Shown here: positions 57,580 through 64,000 of the stretch, piece after piece
Numbering within the stretch: the first letter of the stretch is position 1
Layout of the letters: each line of letters starts with the position of its first letter
NCBI RefSeq assembly: GCF_009659535.1
Contig: NZ_VJZZ01000020.1
Span: 1-64,000, forward strand
Direction of reading: 5' to 3'
Length of the DNA stretch: 64,000 nt
Origin: Aggregicoccus sp. 17bor-14
Lineage (GTDB): Bacteria; Myxococcota; Myxococcia; Myxococcales; Myxococcaceae
Notes under the pieces: model-generated
Database searches by the model: none
What the model saw: only the letters and a program-made list of their open reading frames with translations
What the model was told of the DNA's origin: nothing
Translations under genes and position numbers: made by a program

Positions 57580-58506
57580 CTACTCGACGCGGGGGGCCTT
57601 GGCTGCAAAACCGCCATCGGAAAGAGGACGATCGAGCGCGGCCGGATTCGACATCGCGTCCTGGCCCTCGCGCGTCCAGGCCTCGAGCCCGTAGCGCCCG
57701 GCCACGAGCTGCTCGGCGCGCGCGCGCACCCGGGCCTCGCTCCCGGCGCCCAAGCCCCCCTCGCTCCAGCGCACCCCCAGCTGCTCCTCGAAGCCCGTTC
57801 GCAGCGCCCGGGCCGCCTCGGCGTGGCTCACCGCCCGGCCCGCCGCCTCCTCCAGGTCCACCATCGCGCCGCGCAGCCGCTCCGGGGCGAGCCCGAACAG
57901 CCGCCCGTGCAGCGCGTAGTCCGTGCGCAGCGGCAGGGCGCCGTGCTGCAAGAGCGCCCCGCGCACCCGCCGCTGCGCGCTGCCCACCAGCTTGCGCCCT
58001 CCCACCTTGAGCTCCTTGAGCGCCGGCGTGAGGAAGCAGGCCCCGTGCGCCGCGCCCGGGCCTGCGGCCGGCCGCGAGGGCTCGAGCTCCGCGCTCACGC
58101 CGAAGTGGCGCGCGAGCCCCGCCGCGAGCGCGCGCGACAGCAGGGTGTAGTTCTGCTCGATGTCGTCCGCGAAGGGCGGCGCCGTGCGCGCCACCACGCT
58201 GTAGGTGAGCTCGCCGTGGTGCAGTACCCCCGAGCCGCCCGTCACCCGCCGCACCAGGTGCAGCCCCTCGGCGCGCGCCCCTTCCGCGTCCACGCTCGCG
58301 AGCTTCTGGGTGCGCCCCAGGCTGAGGCAGCCGGGGGAGAACACGTAGAGCCGCAGCGTGGGGCGGAAGTCCGGGTTCGCCGCCGCCTCCTCCAGCAGCG
58401 CCTCGTCCAGCGCCATCTGCCAGGCGCCGCTCGCCCCTTCCAGCTGCTCGAGGAGGTTCCACACGGGGGCAGCCGGTGCCGGGGCGTCGGGAGGGGAGGG
58501 GCTCAT
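57580..58506 (-). CDS. Lipoate-protein ligase / octanoyltransferase family protein (LipM-like)
   Basis: A 308-residue protein of the BPL/LplA/LipB fold. Core motifs are LRLYVFSPGCLSLGRTQ, LVRRVTGGSGVLHHGELTYSVV (the RRxTGGxxVxH motif), and ACFLTPALKELKVGGRKLVGSAQRR, where the Cys and the GSAQxR motif agree with the octanoyltransferase LipM. It therefore probably moves octanoyl or lipoyl groups onto carrier proteins, though ligase activity is possible. The C-terminal about 90 residues are helical. The ATG at 58506 is followed upstream by a 269-bp intergenic region. No glycine-cleavage or dehydrogenase genes are in view. Confidence 0.85.
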   Translation of the reverse strand: MSPSPPDAPAPAAPVWNLLEQLEGASGAWQMALDEALLEEAAANPDFRPTLRLYVFSPGCLSLGRTQKLASVDAEGARAEGLHLVRRVTGGSGVLHHGELTYSVVARTAPPFADDIEQNYTLLSRALAAGLARHFGVSAELEPSRPAAGPGAAHGACFLTPALKELKVGGRKLVGSAQRRVRGALLQHGALPLRTDYALHGRLFGLAPERLRGAMVDLEEAAGRAVSHAEAARALRTGFEEQLGVRWSEGGLGAGSEARVRARAEQLVAGRYGLEAWTREGQDAMSNPAALDRPLSDGGFAAKAPRVE

Positions 58507-58613
58507 GGCGGGTTGCCTAACCGCGGCGCCCGGGGCCGTACAACCCCCTTGTCGCCCCCTCGCACCCCGGTGCGTGCACCCCCGGGCTCCCCCCGGGCTC
58601 TGGAGCCCCTCCC

Positions 58614-58649
58614 GGAACCTTCTACCCGCCTGATCCGGAAAAAGGTTCC
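58614..58649. repeat. Inverted repeat GGAACCTT-N20-AAGGTTCC
   Basis: Perfect 8-bp arms at 58614-58621 and 58642-58649 lie in the divergent intergenic region between the lipoate-family gene and the kinase-fusion gene. The loop contains a run of five A. Could be an operator or a weak hairpin; function not shown. Confidence 0.45.
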
Positions 58650-58775
58650 GCCGCGCCGCGCCTCGCCGGCCGCCAGGTCCCGCAGTTCCGGGCACTTGCG
58701 CGCGCGCACGTGGGTTGCAGGCCCGGGGGCCGGCTTCCAGGGCGCCGTTCAGGGCCCCGGACGAGGGAGGCGGCG

Positions 58776-60656
58776 ATGGGCTGCGACAGGTGCAGGGCAG
58801 AGCACGCGGCGGCCAGCGCCTGCGTGGGCTCGCAGGAGCCCGTGACCGGCGAGGGGCTGGAGGGCACCCGCCTGGGCGCGCTCACCCTGCTGCGGCGGCT
58901 GGGCGCGGGGGCGGTGGGCACGGTGTACCTGGCCGAGGGCGGCGGCTCGCGCTTCGCCGTGCGCGTGCTGCACCCGCACCTCGCGGCCCACCCCGCGCTG
59001 CTCGCCCGCTTCTACGCCGAGGCGCGCGCGATGCAGGCGCTGCAGCACCCCAACCTGGTGCGCGTGCTGCACGCGGCGCGCACCGCCGCGGGCCACCACT
59101 GCCTGGTGATGGAGCACGTGGAGGGCGAGCTGCTCAAGGACCTGCGCCAGGTGCTCAGCCCGGGCGCGGCGGTGGACCTGCTCGGCCAGGCGCTCGAGGG
59201 GCTCGCCGCGGCGCACGCGCGCGGCCTCGTGCACCGCGACCTGCGCCCCGAGCAGCTGCTCTTGCAGCCGCGGGTGGGCGGCTGGCGGGTGAAGCTGCTG
59301 GACCTGGGCATGGCCGCGGTGCTCGCCGAGGCCTTCACGGCCGAGGAGCTCGCGGCCGGCACCGCCGGGGGCAACCCCGCCTACCTCGCGCCGGAGCAGG
59401 CCGCGCAGGGCCGCGCGGTGGACGCGCGGGCGGACCTCTATGCGCTGGGCGTCATCGGCTACCAGCTCGTCACCGGCCGCGCCCCCTTCTCGCCCTCGCA
59501 GGTGCGCTCGCGCGGCCGCGGGCTGCAGGCCCCGCCGCCGCACCTGCTCGACGCGCGCGTGCCCGAGGCCCTCTCGCAGGTGCTGCTGCGCGCGCTCGCG
59601 GCCTCGCCCGGCGACCGCTTCTCCAGCGCGTCCGAGTTCCGCGGCGCGCTCGGCGCCGCGCTGCGCACCGGGCTCGCCGCCGGGCTGCGCGCGGCCCCCG
59701 GGACGGGCTCCGCGTATGCGCCGCTCGCGGAGGCTCCCCCGCCGTCCCAGCCGGCCCCCGCGGGGCTCAGCGCCCGCGCGGCGCTGCGCGTGGGCTTCGC
59801 ACCGGTGGACGTGCAGGTGCAGGACGTGACCCCCGCGGGGCTCTACGTGAAGCACGCGGGCGCGCTGCCCCCGCTCGCCTCTCGGCTCGCGCTGCAGCTG
59901 CGCGTGCACGGGCAGCTGCTCGGCACCTGGGCCCACGTGGTGCGCCACGTGTGCGCCGAGGAGGCCCGGGCCTGGGGCGTGGCCCCGGGCTTCTTCGTCC
60001 ACTTCGACGACCCCGCGGGTGAGCTCGCGCTGCGGCTGCAGCAGGCGCTCGCAGCGGCGCCGCCCGCGCCGGCCGCGCAGGCCACGCAGCCCTTCGACCC
60101 GGAGCTCGCCTCGCTGCTCGCGCGCGCGGCCGGCGGGAGCACCGACCCGTACGCGCTGCTGGAGCTCGCACCCCATGCGGGCTTCGCCGAGGTGCAGCGG
60201 CGCGCGGACTCCGCCGTGAAGCGGCTCTCGGAGTCCCTCGCGCGGCCGCTGCCGACCCAGCAGGTGCAGGCGCTGCAGGCGGCGCTCGAGCGGGTGGAGC
60301 ACGCGCGGCAGGCGCTCGGTGACCCCACGGCGCGCGCCGGGCTGGATGCGGTGCGCGGCAACGTGGCCGGCGTGGCGCGCTGCCTCGCGGCGGGCATCCC
60401 GCTGGACACGCTGGAGCGGCTGCGCCACGCCTTCCTCCAGGCGCGCCCCGGCGTGGAGGCGCGCGCCGCGGCCCTGTGGCGCGCGGGTGAGGCGCTCGAG
60501 CAGCAGGCCTCGCGTGGGGGCGGCCTCTACGACGCGGCGCTCGCGCGCTACGCGGAGGCGCTCGCGCTGGACCCGCTCAACGCGCAGCTGCAGCGCCACT
60601 ACTGGGGCCTGCAGCGCCTCACGCGCGGCGTGGCCGGCAGCCCCGAGCGCCACTAG
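58776..60656 (+). CDS. Degenerate Ser/Thr kinase fused to PilZ-like and J-domain-like regions
   Basis: A 626-residue multidomain protein. Kinase domain about 28-300: Gly loop RRLGAGAVGTVYLAEG, then FAVRVLHPH where the catalytic Lys is Arg, VHRDLRPEQLLL in place of HRDLKPEN, LLDLGMA for DFG, NPAYLAPEQ for the APE region, and DARADLYALGVIGYQL. Loss of the Lys and of the Asn suggests a pseudokinase. A PilZ-like beta domain follows (about 330-420: ALRVGFAPVDVQVQDVTPAGLYVKH), then DPYALLELAPHAGFAEVQRRADSAVKRL (about 460), which resembles a J-domain without the HPD motif, and a TPR-like C-terminus. The Cys-rich N-terminus (MGCDRC) is also notable. RBS GGGAGG precedes ATG 58776. Confidence 0.82.
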   Translation: MGCDRCRAEHAAASACVGSQEPVTGEGLEGTRLGALTLLRRLGAGAVGTVYLAEGGGSRFAVRVLHPHLAAHPALLARFYAEARAMQALQHPNLVRVLHAARTAAGHHCLVMEHVEGELLKDLRQVLSPGAAVDLLGQALEGLAAAHARGLVHRDLRPEQLLLQPRVGGWRVKLLDLGMAAVLAEAFTAEELAAGTAGGNPAYLAPEQAAQGRAVDARADLYALGVIGYQLVTGRAPFSPSQVRSRGRGLQAPPPHLLDARVPEALSQVLLRALAASPGDRFSSASEFRGALGAALRTGLAAGLRAAPGTGSAYAPLAEAPPPSQPAPAGLSARAALRVGFAPVDVQVQDVTPAGLYVKHAGALPPLASRLALQLRVHGQLLGTWAHVVRHVCAEEARAWGVAPGFFVHFDDPAGELALRLQQALAAAPPAPAAQATQPFDPELASLLARAAGGSTDPYALLELAPHAGFAEVQRRADSAVKRLSESLARPLPTQQVQALQAALERVEHARQALGDPTARAGLDAVRGNVAGVARCLAAGIPLDTLERLRHAFLQARPGVEARAAALWRAGEALEQQASRGGGLYDAALARYAEALALDPLNAQLQRHYWGLQRLTRGVAGSPERH

Positions 60657-60663
60657 CAGGCCC

Positions 60664-60717
60664 GTCCCCTCTCCTTTCCAAGTTCCGGAGGGAGAGGGTC
60701 CGGGTGAGGGAAGTGCG
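60664..60717 (+). repeat. Stop-proximal hairpin repeat, copy 3
   Basis: Starting eight bases after the kinase-fusion stop: GTCCCCTCTCC, a 12-base loop, GGAGGGAGAGGG and then TCCGGGTGAGGGAAGTGCG. The arms CCCCTCTCC and GGAGAGGG pair. It matches copies at 14067-14111 and 21140-21190 (reverse). Confidence 0.65.
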
Positions 60718-60741
60718 CCCCCACCCGTGCACCCATGAAGC

Positions 60742-61020
60742 TCAGCGCGCGCGGACCTTCTTCGCTGCAGGCGCCGCACGCACCGTCTTCTTCGCGGGCG
60801 CCGGCAGGGACGTCACCTTCGTGCGCACGCCCTTGCGCGCGGGGGCCGCGGCCTTCTTCGCGTCGAGCTTCGCGGCGCGCTCGGCGGCGTGCCGCCGGCG
60901 TGCGAGCGCGCTCCCCGCGGCCTGGCCGGTGGCGGCGGAGGCGGGGATGGCTTGAGTCTGGCGGGAATCGTCCATGGTACCGGCGGTGACGCCGGAGGGC
61001 TGACGGGTGACCTTGGTCAA
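60742..61020 (-). CDS. Small basic Ala/Lys/Arg-rich protein (histone H1-like tail)
   Basis: A 92-residue protein whose first about 40 residues are Ala/Thr/Gly/Gln-rich and whose last about 50 are Lys-, Arg-, Ala- and Pro-rich (AERAAKLDAKKAAAPARK, APAKKTVRAAPAAKKVRAR), like the tails of bacterial histone H1-like proteins. The TTG start at 61020 is supported by GGAGGAG six bases upstream; an ATG at 60975 is internal. Nucleic-acid binding is inferred from composition only. It is divergent from the YjjX-type gene. Confidence 0.7.
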   Translation of the reverse strand: MTKVTRQPSGVTAGTMDDSRQTQAIPASAATGQAAGSALARRRHAAERAAKLDAKKAAAPARKGVRTKVTSLPAPAKKTVRAAPAAKKVRAR

Positions 61021-61092
61021 GGGTGCTCCTCCACGAGTGCGCGGGAAAATCGCGCGCAGCGGTGAAGCTAGGCACGGGTATACGCTCTGCCC

Positions 61093-61611
61093 ATGCGCAT
61101 CGTCGTCGGCTCCACGAATCCCGCGAAGACCTCTGCCGTGCGCGCCGTGTGCGTGCAGGCCTTTCTACAGTGCGAGCTGCTCGAGCGCGAGGTGCCCAGC
61201 GGCGTGCGGGCGCAGCCCATCGGCGAGGAGGAGACGGCGGCGGGGGCGCGCACCCGCGCGCGCGGCGCGCTCGCGGCGGTGGAGGGCGCGGCGCTCGGCG
61301 TGGGCCTGGAGGGAGGCGTGGACGCGCAGGGGCGGCTCATCAACTGCGTGGCGGTGCTGGGGGCGGACGGGCGCGAGAACCTCGCCTGGGGGGTGAGCTT
61401 CCCCCTGCCGCCGGGCGTGGCGCAGCGCGTGCTCGCGGGCGAGGAGCTGGGTCCGGTGATGGACGCCCTGACGGGACTTCAGCAGAGCAAGCGCACGCTG
61501 GGCGCGGTGGGCATCCTCACCGATGGCCTCTTCACCCGCGCGCAGATGTGGCAGGGGCCGCTCGCGTGCGCGCTCATCCCCTTCCTGCACCCCGAGCTCT
61601 ATCCGCGCTGA
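61093..61611 (+). CDS. yjjX: Non-canonical purine NTP phosphatase, YjjX/DUF84 family
   Basis: A 172-residue inosine/xanthosine triphosphatase that removes ITP and XTP from the nucleotide pool. Family features: RIVVGSTNPAKTSAVRAV at the N-terminus, GVRAQPIGEEETAAGARTRARGAL near 36-60, GVGLEGGVD and TGLQQSKRTLGAVGILTDGLFTRAQMW. The length fits the family. ATG at 61093, 13 bases before the GST gene that follows in the same direction. Confidence 0.92.
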   Translation: MRIVVGSTNPAKTSAVRAVCVQAFLQCELLEREVPSGVRAQPIGEEETAAGARTRARGALAAVEGAALGVGLEGGVDAQGRLINCVAVLGADGRENLAWGVSFPLPPGVAQRVLAGEELGPVMDALTGLQQSKRTLGAVGILTDGLFTRAQMWQGPLACALIPFLHPELYPR

Positions 61612-61624
61612 CGAGGGTCACCCC

Positions 61625-62416
61625 ATGAGTACTTCGACGAGCCCTTCCGCCGTTGCGCTTCCCCGCCTCGTCACCATCCGCTTCAGCCACTTCTGCGAGA
61701 AGGCGCGCTGGGCGCTGGACCGCGCGGGCATCGCGTACCGGGAGGAGTCGCACGTGCCCATCTTCTCGTGGCGCGCGAGCCTGGGGTCGGGCGGCAAGCG
61801 CACCGTGCCCTGCCTGGTGACGTCCTCGGGCGTGGTGGCGGACTCCACGGACATCCTGCGCTGGGCGGATGCGCACGCGGCCGTCGCCGCGCCCCTCTTT
61901 CCTCCCGGCACGGCGGGCGAGGAGGTGACGGCGCTGGAGGAGGAGTTCGACCGGCGGCTGGGTCCGGCCACGCGGCGCCTCGCCTACTTCTACCTGCTGC
62001 AGCGCCCGGAGCTGGTGCGCCGCTTCCTCGCCTCGGCGGGGGAGGGCCTGGAGGCGCGGCTCGCGAGGCGCCTGTTCCCGCTGCTGCGCGCGATGATGGT
62101 GCGCGGCCTGCGCCTGGACGCTGCCGGAGCCGAGCGCTCGCGCACCGCGCTGGACGAGGTCTTCGGGCGCGTGGAGGCGCTGCTCGCCGACGGGCGCCGC
62201 TACCTCGCGGGCGAGCGCTTCAGCGCCGCGGACCTCACCTTCGCGTCGCTCGCCGCGCCGGTGCTGGTGCCCGACTGCATGAGCCGGGACTACCCGCCGC
62301 CCGAAGAGGTGCCCCCGGAGCTCGCTGCGCTCATTGCGCACTGCCGCGAGCGCCCTGCGGGCCGCTTCGCCCTGCGCCTCTTCGCCGAGGAACGCCCGGC
62401 GCGGCTCGGAGCGTAG
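61625..62416 (+). CDS. Glutathione S-transferase family protein
   Basis: A 263-residue GST. The thioredoxin-like N-terminal domain has LVTIRFSHFCEKARWALDRAGIAYREE, the usual SxFxxKxR active-site region with a Cys (about 24), KRTVPCLVTSSGVVADSTDILRWAD with the cis-Pro and glutathione gamma-Glu-binding Ser-Thr region, then a helical domain with GRRYLAGERFSAADLTFASLAAPVL (N-capping box). Substrate unknown. It starts 13 bp after the YjjX-type gene, so they are probably one operon. Confidence 0.9.
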   Translation: MSTSTSPSAVALPRLVTIRFSHFCEKARWALDRAGIAYREESHVPIFSWRASLGSGGKRTVPCLVTSSGVVADSTDILRWADAHAAVAAPLFPPGTAGEEVTALEEEFDRRLGPATRRLAYFYLLQRPELVRRFLASAGEGLEARLARRLFPLLRAMMVRGLRLDAAGAERSRTALDEVFGRVEALLADGRRYLAGERFSAADLTFASLAAPVLVPDCMSRDYPPPEEVPPELAALIAHCRERPAGRFALRLFAEERPARLGA

Positions 62417-62420
62417 CACT

Positions 62421-62462
62421 CAGCGCGCCGCATGCAGCGCGCCGCACTCAGCGCGTTGCGCG
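62421..62462. repeat. Three 14-bp tandem repeats around the PBP stop codon
   Basis: Units 62421-62434, 62435-62448 and the degenerate 62449-62462, each starting CAGCGCG. The third lies in the last codons of the PBP gene, so the others look like duplications of the gene's end beyond its stop (62448-62450). Confidence 0.55.
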
Positions 62463-64000
62463 CAGCGCTTCGACGAAGCGCGCGGCAATGGGCACGGCCA
62501 CCTTGCCGCCCACGCCGCCGCCCTCCACCAGCACCGCGAAGCCCACGCCCTCGTGCACGCCGATGAACCAGGCGTGCGTTTCGGGTGGCACGGCGTGGCC
62601 GAACTCCGCGGTGCCCGTCTTCCCGATGAGCCCCGGCACCCCGGCCGCCGCGCGCCCCGTGCCCTCCGTCACCACCGCGCGCATCAGCGTGCGCAGGGCG
62701 GAGGCCGTGCCGGAGGAGAGCTTCGCGTCCGGCACGTCGACGTCCGGGTCCTCGAGCAGGTGCGGCGCCCGCCAGCGCCCCGCCTGCACCGCGGCCGCCA
62801 CCGAGGCCATGTGCAGGGGCGTGGCGAGCACGCGCCCCTGGCCGATGGCGGCGGCCGCGCGCTCCGCGTCGTCCTGGGGCGGCGGGAAGGTGGCGCCTGG
62901 CGAGGGCAGCCCCGCGTCGTAGGCCACCCCGAAGCCGAAGCGGGCCGCGGCGTCCTCGAGCGCGCGCGGGTCCAGGCGCGCCCCCAGCAGCACGAAGGCC
63001 GTGTTGCACGAGTGCGCGAAGGCCTCGCGCAGCGTGACGTCGCCCAGCACCTCGGCCTCGAAGTTGCGGAAGCGCTTGCCGCCGGCCACCGCCTCCGCCG
63101 GGCACTGCGCGGGGGCACCGGGCTGCATCCCCACCGCCAGCAGCGCCTCGGCCGTCACCACCTTGAAGGTGGAGCCGGGCGGGTAGCGCCCCGTGAGCGC
63201 GCGGTGCAGCGGGGCGCCCAGCGGCCGGCTCGCGATGGCCAGCACCGCGCCGCTGCCCGCGTCCACCGCCACCAGCGCGGCCGGCTGGGCCACGCCCTCC
63301 AGCGCCGCCTCCGCCGCCCCCTGCACCTCGCGCCGCAGCGTGGTGCGCACCGCCTCGCCCCCGCGCCCCTCGAAGCGCTGCAGCCGCACCCGCTCTCCCG
63401 AGGGGCGCACCAGCGCGAGCTCCCCGGAGGGCGCGCCCGCGAGCCTGCGCTCCTGCGCGCGCTCCAGCCCGCTCAAGCCCACCCGGTCCCCCGCCTGGTA
63501 GGGCGCACCGAGCGCCGCGAGCGCCTCCGCGGTCACCTCGCCCACGCGCCCCAGGGTGTGCACGGCGAAGCCCTCGGCGGGTGCGAGCCGGGCGCGGGCG
63601 CGGCGAAAGAAGATGCCCGGCACCGGCGCGAGCGCGGGGCGCACCTGCGCATAGCGCTCGGGGCGCACGTCGATGAGCGGGACGAAGCCGTCCGCCGTGC
63701 GCACCCCCAGCGCGCCCTGCACGCGCGCGGGCTCCACCCCGAGCTGCTCCTGCAGCGCGGCGGCCACCTGCGCGGGGTCCTGCACGCGGCGCGGGTCCAC
63801 GCCGATGCGCACCACGTCCCCCTCCACCGTGAGCGGCTCGCCGCGGGCATCGAGCAGCGCCCCCCGCGGGCCCCACTCGCGCGTGCGCTGGAAGCGGTCT
63901 CCGGCCCGCGCCTCGGGGTGCAGCACCGCGGGGCTCCAGCGCAGCCGCCAGCTGCCGTCCGCCTGCTGCTCGAAGGGCAGGGTGCTCTCCACCTCCCAGT
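62448..64000 (-). CDS. Penicillin-binding protein transpeptidase with MecA_N-type domain (5' end outside window)
   Basis: At least 517 residues of a class B-like PBP; the open frame runs to the right edge, so the N-terminus and any membrane anchor are missing. First comes an NTF2-like/MecA_N segment (LRWSPAVLHPEA), then a dimerisation domain with DRFQRTREWGPRGALLDARG and DRVGLSGLERAQERRLAG, then the transpeptidase domain with motifs STFK (active-site Ser), SCNT (SxN) and KTGTAEF (KTG), all intact. It cross-links peptidoglycan or acts as a low-affinity PBP. The GTG near 63992 is internal, not the start. Confidence 0.9.
   Translation of the reverse strand, partial: WEVESTLPFEQQADGSWRLRWSPAVLHPEARAGDRFQRTREWGPRGALLDARGEPLTVEGDVVRIGVDPRRVQDPAQVAAALQEQLGVEPARVQGALGVRTADGFVPLIDVRPERYAQVRPALAPVPGIFFRRARARLAPAEGFAVHTLGRVGEVTAEALAALGAPYQAGDRVGLSGLERAQERRLAGAPSGELALVRPSGERVRLQRFEGRGGEAVRTTLRREVQGAAEAALEGVAQPAALVAVDAGSGAVLAIASRPLGAPLHRALTGRYPPGSTFKVVTAEALLAVGMQPGAPAQCPAEAVAGGKRFRNFEAEVLGDVTLREAFAHSCNTAFVLLGARLDPRALEDAAARFGFGVAYDAGLPSPGATFPPPQDDAERAAAAIGQGRVLATPLHMASVAAAVQAGRWRAPHLLEDPDVDVPDAKLSSGTASALRTLMRAVVTEGTGRAAAGVPGLIGKTGTAEFGHAVPPETHAWFIGVHEGVGFAVLVEGGGVGGKVAVPIAARFVEALRATR

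Overview
This is a very GC-rich (about 75%) bacterial chromosome segment with dense gene packing, many 4-bp stop/start overlaps, frequent GTG and TTG starts, and GGAGG-type ribosome binding sites. A DUF2378 (TIGR02265) protein, a family restricted to Myxococcales, together with a kinase/PilZ fusion, a PilZ protein, lipoproteins with Asp-Ala-Gly linkers and several secreted SGNH hydrolases, points to a myxobacterium (Myxococcaceae-like). I assign no species.

Layout. 1-5.9 kb: the 3' part of a disordered unknown protein with a 69-bp tandem repeat, then on the minus strand a methanethiol S-methyltransferase (mddA), an alpha/beta-hydrolase fused to a LuxR helix-turn-helix, a flavin monooxygenase and an acyltransferase-3 protein. 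5.9-14.1 kb: a cyanophycin locus. A DUF1854 protein and an ABC exporter with an extra N-terminal domain are transcribed leftward, and two full-length cyanophycin synthetase paralogues rightward, from a short divergent region holding two palindromes. 14.1-20.4 kb: DUF2378 protein, SUV3-like RNA helicase, a beta-hydroxyacid dehydrogenase-type reductase, a quinone-reductase-like enzyme and an outer-membrane protein. 20.5-24.9 kb: an oxidative stress module of ankyrin protein, haem catalase and divergent oxyR, with an IS630-family element inserted exactly in the oxyR stop codon.

24.9-39 kb: COG4389 (Gcr) membrane protein, MlaC-like lipid-binding protein, metK with its own promoter and terminator, a small secreted protein, uppP, a CoA-type Nudix hydrolase, a GlsB/YeaQ protein, an endonuclease/exonuclease/phosphatase-fold enzyme, lnt, hypothetical proteins, a secreted SGNH hydrolase, and a DUF3224 lipoprotein divergent from an AraC regulator. 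39-46 kb: a 569-bp gene-free gap with an AT-rich palindrome, then the conserved tesA / ybbA / ybbP-type cluster, an outer-membrane-like protein, a hotdog thioesterase and a hydroxyacid-oxoacid transhydrogenase.

46-64 kb: PilZ protein, a lipoprotein expansin, an MBOAT plus double-SGNH pair (likely O-acetylation of a polysaccharide), mannose-1-phosphate guanylyltransferase, an RND pump with its adaptor, a lipoate/octanoate ligase-type protein, a degenerate kinase-PilZ-J-like fusion, a small basic protein, a YjjX-type NTPase, a GST, and the 3' part of a penicillin-binding protein running off the right edge. A hairpin repeat family lies directly after at least three stop codons. No rRNA, tRNA or CRISPR array was recognised.
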